Assembly: GCF_013373865.1 (NCBI RefSeq)
Contig: NC_050467.1
Coordinates: forward strand, 20,730,996-20,794,995
Reading direction: 5' to 3'
Origin: Monomorium pharaonis
Lineage: Eukaryota; Arthropoda; Insecta; Hymenoptera; Formicidae
Length of the DNA: 64,000 nucleotides
Position 1 is the first letter of the stretch; every line of letters starts with the position of its first letter. Positions 50,444 to 63,222 of this stretch are shown in pieces. A program made the position numbers and the translations under genes. The notes beneath the pieces were generated by a model that saw nothing but the letters and a program-made list of their open reading frames with translations, ran no database searches and was not told the DNA's origin.

Positions 50444-50816
50444 ATGGTGAATGCTTTAGAGGCTGTAGCGAAGAATAAAGAACGAAGCTTGGTTGCATTT
50501 TAATCCTTCCTATATCAGTGCGGTCTACGAAGATGTGCAGCCAAAGGGCGATCCCGGATCTCCGTGGGGAAGTGATCAAAGCATATTGAATATGAGTTTC
50601 ATCCGGCTGACTTGTCCGCACAGTACTCGCCTTCCTCGTTCTGCGTGAAGAAGGATAAGAGGAAGTGGAGCAGAGGCAACATCTGCGGGGAAAACTGTCC
50701 GGCGAATTAAGTGCTGCAACAATTCCCGTAAATTGAGAGAAGTGGATTTGACAGAGGAAGCGATTAAGGGATCGATTCAAAAACTCGCGGATATCGACAT
50801 TCAGTTCGAGACGTAG
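50444..50816 (+). pseudogene. broken coding-like segment, unrecognised protein
   Basis: A plus-strand segment reads like protein across one shift of frame. From ATG at 50444 the first frame gives MVNALEAVAKNKERSLVAF, then stops at 50501. The +1 frame takes over at about 50499 with NPSYISAVYEDVQPKGDPGS then PWGSDQSILNMSFIRLTCPH. It has an in-frame TGA at 50646 and continues with AGKTVRRIKCCNN and LREVDLTEEAIKGSIQKLAD to a TAG at 50814. The residue composition is unlike the low-complexity frames around it. I do not recognise the protein. It could be a decayed retrocopy or exon, or chance. No poly(A) tract or clear splice sites were seen. A 130-residue open frame on the opposite strand (50388-50780) is taken as its shadow. 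Confidence 0.35.
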
Positions 50817-53800
50817 TCGTTACTCGGTAGATTATTAATTGAAAGAGGGATATACGAAGAGATTGATTAAATTTAAAATTATGATCACTAGTAAAATCTC
50901 CTGTCCAGGATAATTCTCACATTTATTACGAACGGATTTAGCAACTTTATTATGCATCACTAAGTGACGCACAATAACCAACAAGTATCATTTATTATTG
51001 CTGCAAGTCTTTTCCGAGAGAAAAATGATATGTGATAATGGTTGCTTTAATGAGTGATCAATATCTGTTTTAATTATTAAATTATTGACATAGCTTATTG
51101 ACGAATACGACATTTGATTACATATAATTAAACTAGTACGTTCTACACGTGCTGTATACAGCGTCAATCACAACATTAACCCCTAAAGGCAAATTAGCAT
51201 TGTGATAGAACAATTACTTCTTGAATTACTAAACATGTTTATCTGATTAGTACGATTGCAAGAGAAGTAATAGTAACAATGTGTTTGAGAGAGAGAAAGA
51301 GAGAGAGAAACTATACAGTTAATTATTTATTTTTTAGCACTTTTTCATAGTTATATATTTGAAATGGTAAAACACATGCAAAAATCACAATTCCTTGAAA
51401 CATATGCCAAGAAAATATTTATTTTAATTGTTCAAAAATACGAATTTACGCATATATAAGAAAAAAGCACAGCAAACTACATATTATAATATTTTATTTT
51501 CATTAGAGAGGCGAAATTCAATTTCGCGTTGAGGCGAGGAAAGACGGTGTGTAGGTGTCAGGAGTATTAAAATAATAAAATGGCAAAAGGAACAGACGTT
51601 CCTGCGAAAGGTATCCGCAAAAGTCGCTCGAACTTCCTGTGTACTCTATACCAGTTTTCTGACCACCTTCCCACCTTTTCCGCAAACTACAGCCGCCGCC
51701 TAAAACTCTATAGAAAAGAGGATGTAGAGGTAAGGAGGAAACGTTATCCAGGTTGCGCGTGTGTGTGACTTTTAAACCACTCGCCGTACAAGTTGACTTT
51801 TATTTGAACGAAGTATCAACAGGTATCGACCCGAGTCTCTCTTCCCCTACAGTATACATCTAGCAGCTCCGAGAACCTTCCTCTTCTCGTGCACTCTATA
51901 CCTTCATCTTCCTCAAGCAGTCCGACGCCAGGGCTATTCCCTCGTGATGAAAATCGCGGGACGCTGTAGAGAAGTCGTTGCCGCACGGCACCGGGACTCT
52001 TTAGAAATTAACAGCACGTTGTTGGGCTGATCCTCGCGGATAGCGCGGACGAATAGCCCAGCATCTAACACATTTCTCTCCCGTTCGCGTTCGGGGATTT
52101 TCGTTTCAACCGCCTCCTCGTTTTATCGGCGAAGTCGGGCGCCGTTCGTCTTTCGTTCTACCTCGTTCCGCACCCCTCCTTTTCCCCCGGGAGCAAGGAA
52201 ATTGGTTACTCTTACTCGCCGACGATATTCCCTCTTTTTTTCCTTCGGCCAAGCAAGGAAGTATTCGACACGACCGTTTCGCGCGCAAGCGCGCTTATAT
52301 GATCGTCTTATTTTCTTTCGGTACACTCGTCGAAAAGCTCCTGAGAACGGCGTAGACGAATCCGCATGCTATTCATGGGGGACCAGGGTTGCTTTTAATT
52401 TAATATAATCTTCGAGATCGATTCGCGGCATGTTTGTTCTGCCCGACCCGCCGAAGGTTCAAAACAGGTAACTTTGATTGAATCACGGGATACTGTGCTT
52501 GAGATTGGTTGACCTAGCGAATTGAAGAAGAGAATGGAAGATTTTATCAGATGGAGGAAAAACGGCTTAGTCGTTTAGCCGAGGGTCTTACCTCGCAAAG
52601 TGCTGTAAATATTATACGAGATTGTGAAAGGCTTTACTTTGAGATTTATTTCTTAATACAATCAATCAACACACGTTCAATTTAAATTCTCTTTTAAAAA
52701 CTGATGAACTGTGTTTCTCATATAATATAAGAAATATAAAAAAAACTGGGTCACACTTTAAAATCGATATTTTTTTTCTGCAAGTGTGATGCATCATAGA
52801 ATAATCGATGCGGACGTCAAGAAAAACCATGATCGTCCATATCCATTATTTATCAACCGATAAGTGATTTTGTGATCGTATTATTTGTTTCAGAATCTTA
52901 TCTGATGTTCGAATGTATTCGAATGACGTCATTGTGAGAAACGCTATTACTCAATAAATGATTGATCAATGTCATATAATTACTATCAATGTCCAAAACA
53001 AAAGATTTAGTCGTATTACAGAGCTTCAACATAATAAACAATATAAAAAAACGATAGCAACGATATATTAAAAAAATTTTGATCGTATATTTGTTCTGAA
53101 AATAATATTTTAAATCGCAAGTTTATCTTAATTCATGCTGGAATTGGAAAGACTTTTACAAAAAGGAAAGAAAACGACTTGATATCATGAAAGAAAAGAT
53201 TTTTACACTTTTAGCAAACGTGCTTTCAGTGACCGAATCGTTTTAAAATTTCCAACGTAGTTATAAAGTCGTTCCAGACGAAGCTATCTATAGCAATTTC
53301 TAGTGGCATTCCAACGAAATCCAAAGTCGATCCGGAGATTTCGAGGCTCGGCAGAAAGGCGTTTAAATCCATGGTCGATATTCCGATCGGATGAGCGGAT
53401 GGCTCGAATGTAGGCAGTGATGGGGGTACGATTGGAGGTGAAAACCAGGGGTAATCCCGGGGATTATTCTCTCTGATCCCAGACCAAATATGTGTTCAAC
53501 GGATGTCCGCTAACCACCACTACCGCTACCCCTACAGCCTCCTTCTCGTAACTTCGTCTTCCATTCCCTGCCATTCTCATTATCGTTTCACGATCTTACG
53601 TGATATAGGGTGCAAATGTCTTCCCGCTCTACGTGCGTGACGTCGCACGAAAGCAGACGCCGTTAGTGAAAATTGTTCGCTAAAGTAATTATGCGAGGCA
53701 AGTATCGACAGGGCGGACTTCGGATGAGAACGTGAAACTTTGAGCTCCTGTAGATACTTGTACACAAGGCGATGGTGTCAGTATACTAAGATATAGCATA

Positions 53801-55439
53801 TGTCTGTTGTTGGCATAAAGTAATTAAATCTTTACAAATTTGCAATAATATGCGAGTAATAAAAATTTTCTTTTATATACACGAGCAGTTATGATTTTCA
53901 ACAAATATCAAGATCTTTTTTCAATTGGCTTAGTGACAAAAAAAGAATAAATTATTTTTTATTCATATTGATTTATGTCATTTGTTCAAAATTTAGACTT
54001 AGAAAGGCTAATTACAGTAGGATTGACATCTCGTTTGCTGTAGCAGTAATAGATTCACGCTCACAACGGATATTGTTAATGTCACGTTTTCCGATCGATC
54101 GGTCGTGTACACCAAGTTGCACGTAACGGCGGGAAAATGTAAAATTTTGCTCACTACTCATGGAGCTTGTGCCGTCGCGCGCTGGTCGGACAAGCGACTG
54201 GCCGAGTTGTCGGTGTTGACCAAGGAGAAGTTGGTTGCACCATTATTTAGCGTTTGAATGCCCGATAAGAGAAATCGCGGCTGTTTCGGACAGACATTGT
54301 TTGGCCACGGACAGCCCACGTACATGCACGCAGCGGTACTAGCTCCTCTTGCACAGATTTACGCGGCGGTGTGTACTGTTCACTCCGTTTCTCGTATTCT
54401 CTCTCTCTCTCTCTCATTCTCTATTGCTCTCATCGTAAACTCCCCTTCTACTGTGTCCTAGTCTCTTTTTGACTGCAAAGTTCGTGTACTCGTTTTCCTT
54501 TTGTCTTTCTTGCGATCTCTTTCTACTCTTGTTTCATTTCTACATCGTATAGTTTATTCTCTTGTCCACTTTTTCGCATTATTTTTTAGTGACACACTCA
54601 TATTTTTTTAAAATTTTTTAACGCAGTAAAAACAAATGCTGGTATGTATAAATTGTACAACTCTGACAACAATTGATTATTCATTTGATTTATAACAGTC
54701 CATGTATCATGTCATCTATAATTTTTTATTTATGTATTATATTTTAAACAATCTTGAATTTTGTAAATCATATATTGTGAATGATATTACATATTATATT
54801 GTAAATATATATTACTACTATACTAAAACAACCGAGATAAGTAAATTAGATAAACTTTTTTTTATAAGATATATATTTTTTAATGTATAATTTGTAAAAA
54901 CATCTATTGACTATATTAAAATCAAAAAGAAAATTGCATTTATAAAATAAAACCATTTCGAGACATGTTAATGCGTGACGATAAAGTTATTACAGAATCG
55001 TATTATCATTAAAATCAGATTAACTCAGACTTCCGGCAATTTCCGCATTTAATTGAGTAAAGTGGTCATGTAAATTTAATGAGATGTAATCGAGTTATCG
55101 GGGATGATTTTCGATACGTTTTCTTTGCGCAGAAATTTTCAGCTTGATGTAATATGATAATTGAAATTCCATTGAGAAATTTGGATATATTTAATAATTG
55201 ATGAGAAGTTATGGATATAATTACTGGCGCGCTATGTGTAACAACGGCGATCGTTCCCCCTTCAAAGATAGAATGTATATCGGATCATTAATGATATAGT
55301 AGAAAGCAATAATCCACTCTGTCGAATACCTTAGGCGGCTCGTTGCTACAGTGCATTTGGCCTGTCTATTACTCAGGTCTCCCGGCACGAGACATTAGGA
55401 CACTATTGGTACATTATCAGCGGGCATTAATACCGGCAG

Positions 55440-56340
55440 CCGCCTCGCACTATCGCGTTGCACGCTAAGATAATTACGGGGTGAAATATCGTCCGGTAAG
55501 GCAACATCGCCAGTTACGACCACGTTGGGACCACGCTTGTTCCCGTACTTCTCCTTGCTCCGCACCTCCACGCTGTTTCTCTCGCGCTTCTACCACCATC
55601 AACCGGGCCTCTATCTCTCTTTTTCTAATACCCGAGGTTCGTGTCTTCTCCTCGTATTCCCCGCTCGTTTCCTCGATTCTTCTTCCACTCTTGCCGCCTG
55701 GCGCCTTCCTCACGAACGTGGATTTCGGTGGAGCTTTCCCGGTCTGACGATTTCAATTTGTCGACCGGAAGGAAGAAGAGCGGAACTCATTCGAACCGCG
55801 GAGAGCCGCCGCTGGTGCCGGAGTGAGCGTGGCTAGTTTTATCCTTCGACCCTATATCCGTCCTCTCTTTATCTCTTCTTTTCGCTTTCGCTTGTTCCTC
55901 TTGCTCTAGCTACCCGTTTCACAAACCTATCCCTACTGCCCTTCTAGTTTTCACTTATTTTTATCCTTATTTTTGTGTTTCTCTTTTTTCCTTTATCTCT
56001 CTCTTTCTCTTCTCTCCCCGCCTCCCCTCTCTCTCTCTTTCTCTCTTTCTCCACTCGAATCACGCGACGGAAAATCGGTTGCTGTTACGGATCAACGAAA
56101 CTATAAGACGCGAACATGAGAGGTTGAAAGAGGCGACTAAAAATTTCGTCAGGTTGTTTCGATATCGTCGAAATAGTTGGCAGATAGTAGTAACAAGGGT
56201 GAGAAGCGCTCGAGAGGAGAGGTGTGAGCTGATAGACGACAGCGCACGCCAGAGGGAGAACAAGACGGGACTGCCGCAGTGGGGAAAGAGCATGAGGGAG
56301 CAAGAGTGATGCGGAGAGAGCGTCAGTTCTCAGGGGTTGA
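55440..56340. other. GC- and pyrimidine-rich block, no gene assigned
   Basis: This is one of the most compositionally distinct stretches of the upstream intron. It is CpG-containing, with long CT-rich runs on the plus strand (55840-56050) and several overlapping open frames on both strands, none recognisable. A TCAGTT initiator-like motif occurs near 56320. It could be a promoter or alternative first-exon region, but nothing in the sequence proves it. Confidence 0.3.
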
Positions 56341-56460
56341 TTTACACTTCAACCTACATCCAATGCAGCCAACCTATATACGAAACTCGTCAAGTTTCTC
56401 TACCGTGCTCCCTAGAGTCGATAACTTGAGGATATCAAACTCTTAGCCGCGATGGTATAT

Positions 56461-56501
56461 GATGCCGGATAAGGCAATAGCTTATTGCCCAGTCCGGTAT
56501 C
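56461..56501. other. imperfect inverted repeat, 19-nt arms
   Basis: The arms at 56461-56479 and 56483-56501 match at most positions (GCCGGAT/GTCCGGT outer, GGCAATA/TATTGCC inner), with only a 3-nt loop. The loop is too small for a typical miRNA precursor. It may be a small fold-back or a binding palindrome. Confidence 0.55.
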
Positions 56502-59500
56502 AACGAGTGTCCACTATGTCTTCGAACTAGTCCTGGTTATACTGGCGTTAATGTGCTCGACAACTTGCTAAAGAGCGAGGTCGCTAACAACAAATTAACA
56601 CAGGCGTTATGTCTGGTCTCAACGGGAAATTATTACCTTCGGAGATGCAGTTTGCCAACTACTTAGGAACAATTTGTGATCATACGAGTACCTTAAAGTG
56701 AAGGCGGTATACGTTAATTCTGTCGTTTAAGAGAGCGTCATTTAATTAAATTAAATCCTGAAAGAAAGGAATCTGTAATATGACTTTCGTGGAAACACAA
56801 GATAGATTGTAAGTTTATCGAATAATATCGGCTAATTTACGTTATCAGCCGTGTTTCATTCGGTACCTTGGATCTACCTGTTGGAAATTTCTCATTCAAT
56901 GTTAATTAGTTAGCTAATTAAAGCTATACAGAATTATTGCACAAAGTAGAGAAACTTGATTTAAAATAATTCAACAAGTATCTCAAAGTTGAGAATATTT
57001 ATCAGACATGAAACAGCAGAATATAAGAAATTACCAGCGGTAATCACTAAGAAGAAAAATAATCCACTAATTAAAGATCCATGTAATTTTTTAAGCCTTA
57101 AAAAATAATAATGACTTTTTTATTGCGTTAATAAAAAATAATTTTCTTTTGCATTATCAATTTTTCATCAATCACAATGGTTGTTTTTAAAACTCGCATA
57201 TTATTCTTTTACAACATCATTGTTCTCTTAGTCTCTCGAAATATTAATGATAATACAAGCGTGAAACTTTTATAAATGAATGTACAAGACTTCCGTCTGT
57301 AACGTGATTTAAATAGCCGCTGTTTTTAATGCTTATTAGAAAACATGTCAACGAATATGCTAAAACTGACACAAGAAAATTGTGAATGTATGAAGTCGTT
57401 TGCCGAACAATTTAAAGAAGATTCTATCTAAACGTAAAAGTGCGAGATGATACGAGGCACATAAATAATAGATTTTTAATCCGAGTCCACAAGAAAAAAT
57501 GAACCACCCTAGGAAGCGACTCTCGATTCATTCTCCTTTTCATGAGGCCTGCGGAGAGGCCAGAGAGAAGAGCGAATATGCAGGTTCCCTTTTTGCTCGG
57601 GACGTAGGAGAGATTAAGATTTCAGCTATTCTCCACCGAGCTTCTCTGACGTTTACGCGCCTGCTGAATCGAAAAAGGTATGGCGTTGCTTGAATTCTAT
57701 TACCAGCAAAAATCGATGACAGGGATTTGGAAAAAGCTTCGTTTTAAATGTGGTATCTCTTTTTCAAAATTGTCATCTTTAAGTTTTTAAAAGATTTTTA
57801 ATGTTGAACGAATGTGGTGGCAAATATTTAAAAAAAATTTGTTAAGTTTGCTCATTCCTTTAATATAACTTTTTTTGAAGTTCTATTCACGCGCATTCGA
57901 AATTTCAGTTATCACGTTTGCGGACGTACGTACGAAATCGAATGGATTTCTGTCGTAAAACGAGTATCGGTTTACACGACTCTGCGGCAATACGTTTTGA
58001 GAAGCATAAATGTCGCGAAGAAGATTGGAAGTGCTGCCAAGGGAGAGCGTGGATTTGTACTTAGAGCACACAACAGCAGAGTTGTTCTTAGCAGAACGCG
58101 TAAAGAAGGTATGGTATATTGAAACAAATCAGGATCGAGGGTCGCTATAGGAATGGAACGGAGCATTAGTCTCGAGAGATTCACATTCATTCGCCGTTCT
58201 CTGTAAATCATCCTCAAATCTTGATCCCTTCAAACTCGTATCCAGCATATCGTGATCTTATACTAGATGCATCAGTGTAGAAAAGAATAGTGACAAATTC
58301 GTTAACCCGAGTAGATAAGATGCCAGGTCGGTTAGGCCGATTTGTGTCTCTGACATATTGCTTGGAATAAGAATATTCTTCTGTGAGAAACGATGTCACA
58401 TCTAGAAATAAAGGAGTCGATCGATTGACTTATCAAAAATCAATATCGATTATTCCATAAGACACGTTGACAAATGAAGCGATATGTTAGAATGGGATAT
58501 AAGTTAAGTGGCACAAAGTGGCGCTTCCATGTGTGACGTTTCAAGATGTGCACGTATACGATTCGCACAAGTGGAGTAACTTTTGATATATGCAGTCCCG
58601 GTGTTGAGAATAACTTGATGTTTGTTATACATATATCGAAGCACGTGTAAGCGTGTGAATTTAAAGAGGACTATCAACGTACGCGTAGTAGTTGAATAAA
58701 GTTGCAGATAAATTCCATGCGCGCACGCATACACATACTTATACACACAACTTCTCAATTGGAAAGTAATATATCTAAATGTGTTCTTTTACTCTTGAAA
58801 TATTGCTGCTTTATATGCCAAAGAATTATATCCTCAATGCAGAACCCTTAAGCTCCAAAGACATAGAAACATACAACATACAACATAATTCTTCCGTATA
58901 CCTATATCATACAAATCCGATAAATGAATATCAGTAGTTCCCATAACTCGTCGCTTAATCCAATGACAAATGTAAGTAGCTTCCATAAACTTCACATGTT
59001 TCTAGCGTTTTATGAATTTGCATTAAAGCTTTCTGTGACGTGATCCCGTTCAGAATGGCTCGATCCGCAGACACGTTGAGCTATGCTTAAACGGCGCCAT
59101 AGATTTTTCGGCTTCGAACCATTTGAGCGTTACCGTGTGTTCGTGGCGCGATGCAGAACCGAAGCCAATGTATTCTCGGCGAGAGAAAGTCGTTTCAGTT
59201 CGCGTTTCAGAACTGGTATTGGTTCCAGTTATGTAGGTACAGATGGGCCAGCGCACACGGTTGACGGGGCACAAATATATCTATATAGCTGTGCAAACTC
59301 TCCGCTATTGCAGGAAGAGCGAATGGACTATGGAAGGCCGGAACGGAGGGCGAAGAGGTGTGTAGGTGTGCGTGCCATTTGTGAACGTCACTGTGCGACA
59401 CACAGCCGCGGCTGGACATGAGGGACGGAGAAACTGTGAAATACACGGCTCAATACTTCGCTGGTGCACGCTTTGTCGCGGTCAGCCCCAAACTCACCCG

Positions 59501-60780
59501 CAATTCTAATTGTTACATGAGGCATCGGGCGCCTCGAATATATGTCGATACATGGTGGCGCGAAAAAAACTATCACGTAGGGATAACTGAACGCGGTTGG
59601 TGTATCCGGAAGTAACGTTGTTACCCGTAAGTGTTGTGTCGACGTAAATTCTATCGCTACACTCACAGTGAAGGTGAAAATTGGGAATTGAAACGATTAT
59701 TCAATGGCGCAATAGCTGTGCATTTTTAATGGAGATTACCCTATTTTCAATAATGACATAACATAACACAAAATATATATATAAATTTATATAATTACTA
59801 TAAAATAATTATACATTTATAACCATAGCATCTGTAAGTGCCACTTTATTTTAAATTTTATAAATTTAATAAACACATAAAATATATATTCTTCTATCAG
59901 AAATATTCTTTCTTTATTAAATATATAAGCTTTGGAATTTTTTATTTCTAAAAAATTTTGGTATTATAGTATTCTTATACCGTTTTCTTGCAGAATTTTA
60001 GTTTTCTTATAAAAATGTATGATCTGCTTTAAATTTTCATAAAAATTCTAGATTTAATTATATCATCAGTATATAGCTTCTTCATATTTAATGCCGTTCT
60101 CGAAATATAAATCTCGATATTTGAAACTGCAATATTCCTTACATCATATACTTATACCTGTACCAATTTATTTCATGTCGGCTCCATTTATTTCAACCTG
60201 TTGATAGGTAGGAATTCATGTATGCCAGTATGATCTCAGTAGTACTTTTGTAACATATATTCTGACAGTACCTTCCTAACATATGCTGACAGCATGATTC
60301 ACGGCTCTGTGCGAATATATTTAAGAAAAAAGAAATATCTTTTCCCTTTTTTCTAAGTAGATTACAGAACAGAGCAAAATTTTAATCGTTGATATGTGAT
60401 ATATTAATAAATTCCAAAGAACGAGATACAATCATTGAAAATATATTATTTGAATATCATTAAAATACAAACAAAGCTTTATATATATATATATATTACA
60501 TATATAATATATATATTACATTATCTTATTCTAAATAAAAAAAACTTTACCTCTTTCTTTCTCTTAAATATAAAATTTAAGAATAATAAATACATTCTAT
60601 TGCAATTATCAAATCTTATCGCACATTATCTGTACGTTGAATACAACTGGCCTATTTGAAAATGCTTTATGAACACATAATTTTGAGTATATGTTCATGA
60701 GTATAACTCAGTTATGTAACAACTATCTAACCGTTCAAATTTCCATGCTAGGTAAATATCTATTTCCGTTGAATTAAATT

Positions 60781-60809
60781 TTATATATATATATATATAT
60801 ATATAATTT

Positions 60810-60867
<58 letters not shown>
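60781..60867. repeat. compound (AT)n-(AG)n microsatellite
   Basis: Several AT runs with TAAT interruptions end in an (AG) run of about 26 nt. Confidence 0.96.
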
Positions 60868-60872
<5 letters not shown>

Positions 60873-61339
60873 CCGCACAAATTGTAAAAAGAAATATTTT
60901 AGTATGATGGTAAAAGTGCATGTATGAAGTAATAATTATCATTTATTAACTTTAATTAAATATATACCACGGTACAAAAATAATGTAAAAAAATACAATA
61001 TATTCAATAAATCTTCCTTTTTTATTGAATATATTGGTAAAGCAATGTATATGTATAGATCAGAAAAACATATGCAAGAACCGAGAGAATAGTTGAACTG
61101 AGTCGTGATGGAAAACAATGGAATAAAACGGAGTGGAATGAAGTGTATGCCTTTTGAATGCCCTCTGGGCAATCCCTCGGGGAGAGAACTTAAAATGTTA
61201 CGAAAATACGAAACAGGGATAAAGTAAGAGTAGCTCTTGAAGTTGAAATATGAATATACTAGTGACCGTGTGAACATTCAAAGAGAAGGCAGATAGTGGT
61301 AAAGAATTTTCTCAGAAAAGGGCAATATATTATATCACG

Positions 61340-61343
<4 letters not shown>

Positions 61344-61420
<77 letters not shown>
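61344..61420. repeat. (AG)n microsatellite, 77 nt
   Basis: The longest uninterrupted dinucleotide run in the window. It yields a spurious Arg-Glu repeat frame (61296-61661). Confidence 0.98.
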
Positions 61421-61427
<7 letters not shown>

Positions 61428-63189
61428 AGCAGTAAAAAATTAGTATTATATATCGAAATATATTCTTACACATGTAATTTTAATTTAATGGATATATTTT
61501 CAATAGAATGTTTCATGCTGCATAAATATCAAATACGTCACACACAAGGAACTAAATTATTTTTAATTAAATATAATTACTGTTTTCTGTATAATAATAG
61601 AAACATTTTTTTAATTATGAAATGTAATCTACTGATAAGTACTATGCCGCAAATAATGTAATCTGTTACATGAAAATTTATTCTTTAAAAGAGTGTGGAA
61701 AGTTGAAAAACTAACGCGTCAGTCAGTTTCGCAATTTTCTCGCGCGATCAAACGAGCTATTTTCCGATGTATGTATCGGACCAGTTTACGCAACTGAATT
61801 TGGTAAACGTGCGCACAATTAATTTTGTACATACGTGTACAACAGCAATCCGTCCAGTATCTTGTATTTTTTTCCACTGCGCACAGTCGTTACAGGTTAA
61901 GTAAATTGTTACAATCGCCTCGGACGCAACAGCTTTTCAGAATACGTTTATGACGTTTGTTATTTACGTTTATTATTTGCAATTATTATTTAATATAAAA
62001 AAATATAATAATTCAATATTTTAAGAAAAAGCATGCATAAAAATAGTTACTATTATTAATTTTAATTTACTAAAAACAATCACAAAGTTTAGAAAAACAA
62101 AAATGATTAATTTGTATAAATAATTTGTATATAAATTTTTGGAATATCAATACATCAATCATCAACGAGATTTCAAAACTTTGAAATTTTATGTATAATT
62201 CTAATTATATCTTAAACCATATATTTTAAATTAAGTCAAATGTCATAAACACATCAATTAAGTTTTACTTATTAAAATTTTATCTGATTTTTTGATTGAC
62301 ATAATTTCTTTTATTTTCATAATATTTTGGTATCTATATAGTATGAGTATTATTATTATTATTAGTATATAAATACGTAAAATCCATTTTTATTATAGCG
62401 GTATAAAACTTTTATTCAGATAATGCACAAAGTTGCCTGCAAGTTTCATGCATCGAAAAGTTTGGTCAACATTTCCTTCAACTAAGGAAAGATCAGCAAA
62501 TCTGTAAAATAAAGTTTGCAAAATAAATAAAATTGAATCCTTCAATGTCTAGTAATTATCCGATAGTGAGTCTGCAATTTAAAGAATTATTAAATTACTA
62601 AAGTGTATAAAAATTAAAGGAGGATTACATTATTTTCTCGATTTTCTTTAAAATATTTAAATTTGATTTTACGTAGAAACTTGAATTGTAAAATAATAAT
62701 GAAATAATTTTGAAAAGAATAATGAAATAACGATCTCTTGTCTATTATTAGAAATTTCATAAACGAAACATTACTAATTCATATTTAATATATCAATTCA
62801 TTTTACGTACGAAATCATATAGTTCATGGTCCCTTTAATATACTCAATACGACTTTGACAAGCGAGCTTTCTGTATCTTCCGAGCCTCGTTCCAGGATCA
62901 CGATAAAAGGAAACGTTCGGCCGTTAAACGCGAAAAGCAGCGGCGGTTCGACAGAACGCCGGGACGCGTTTGTACGTCGCTATACTATACACGTGATCTA
63001 CGTACCTGTGTACGTATAATACGACGAACGTTTACGACCCGAAATTCCGACGAAGACCTCGCCAAAATTTCAGTGTGCGAGGCTGCACGTTGAGCATCCA
63101 CATCCACATCCATATTCATGCAAAACCGTGGCGGGTGGCGGGTATGCAAATAACAATATAGGTTGAAACGCACGTTGAGCGTGCGGACA

Positions 63190-63222
63190 TGTGTGTGTAT
63201 GTGTGTGTGTGTGTGTGTGTGT
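63190..63222. repeat. (TG)n microsatellite
   Basis: GT repeat with one TATG interruption, in a GC-richer stretch near the window end. Confidence 0.95.

Noticed and set aside
61296..61661. 121-codon plus-strand frame with an Arg-Glu repeat
   Set aside because: The repeat is the translation of the (AG)n microsatellite and the flanks are AT-rich low complexity.
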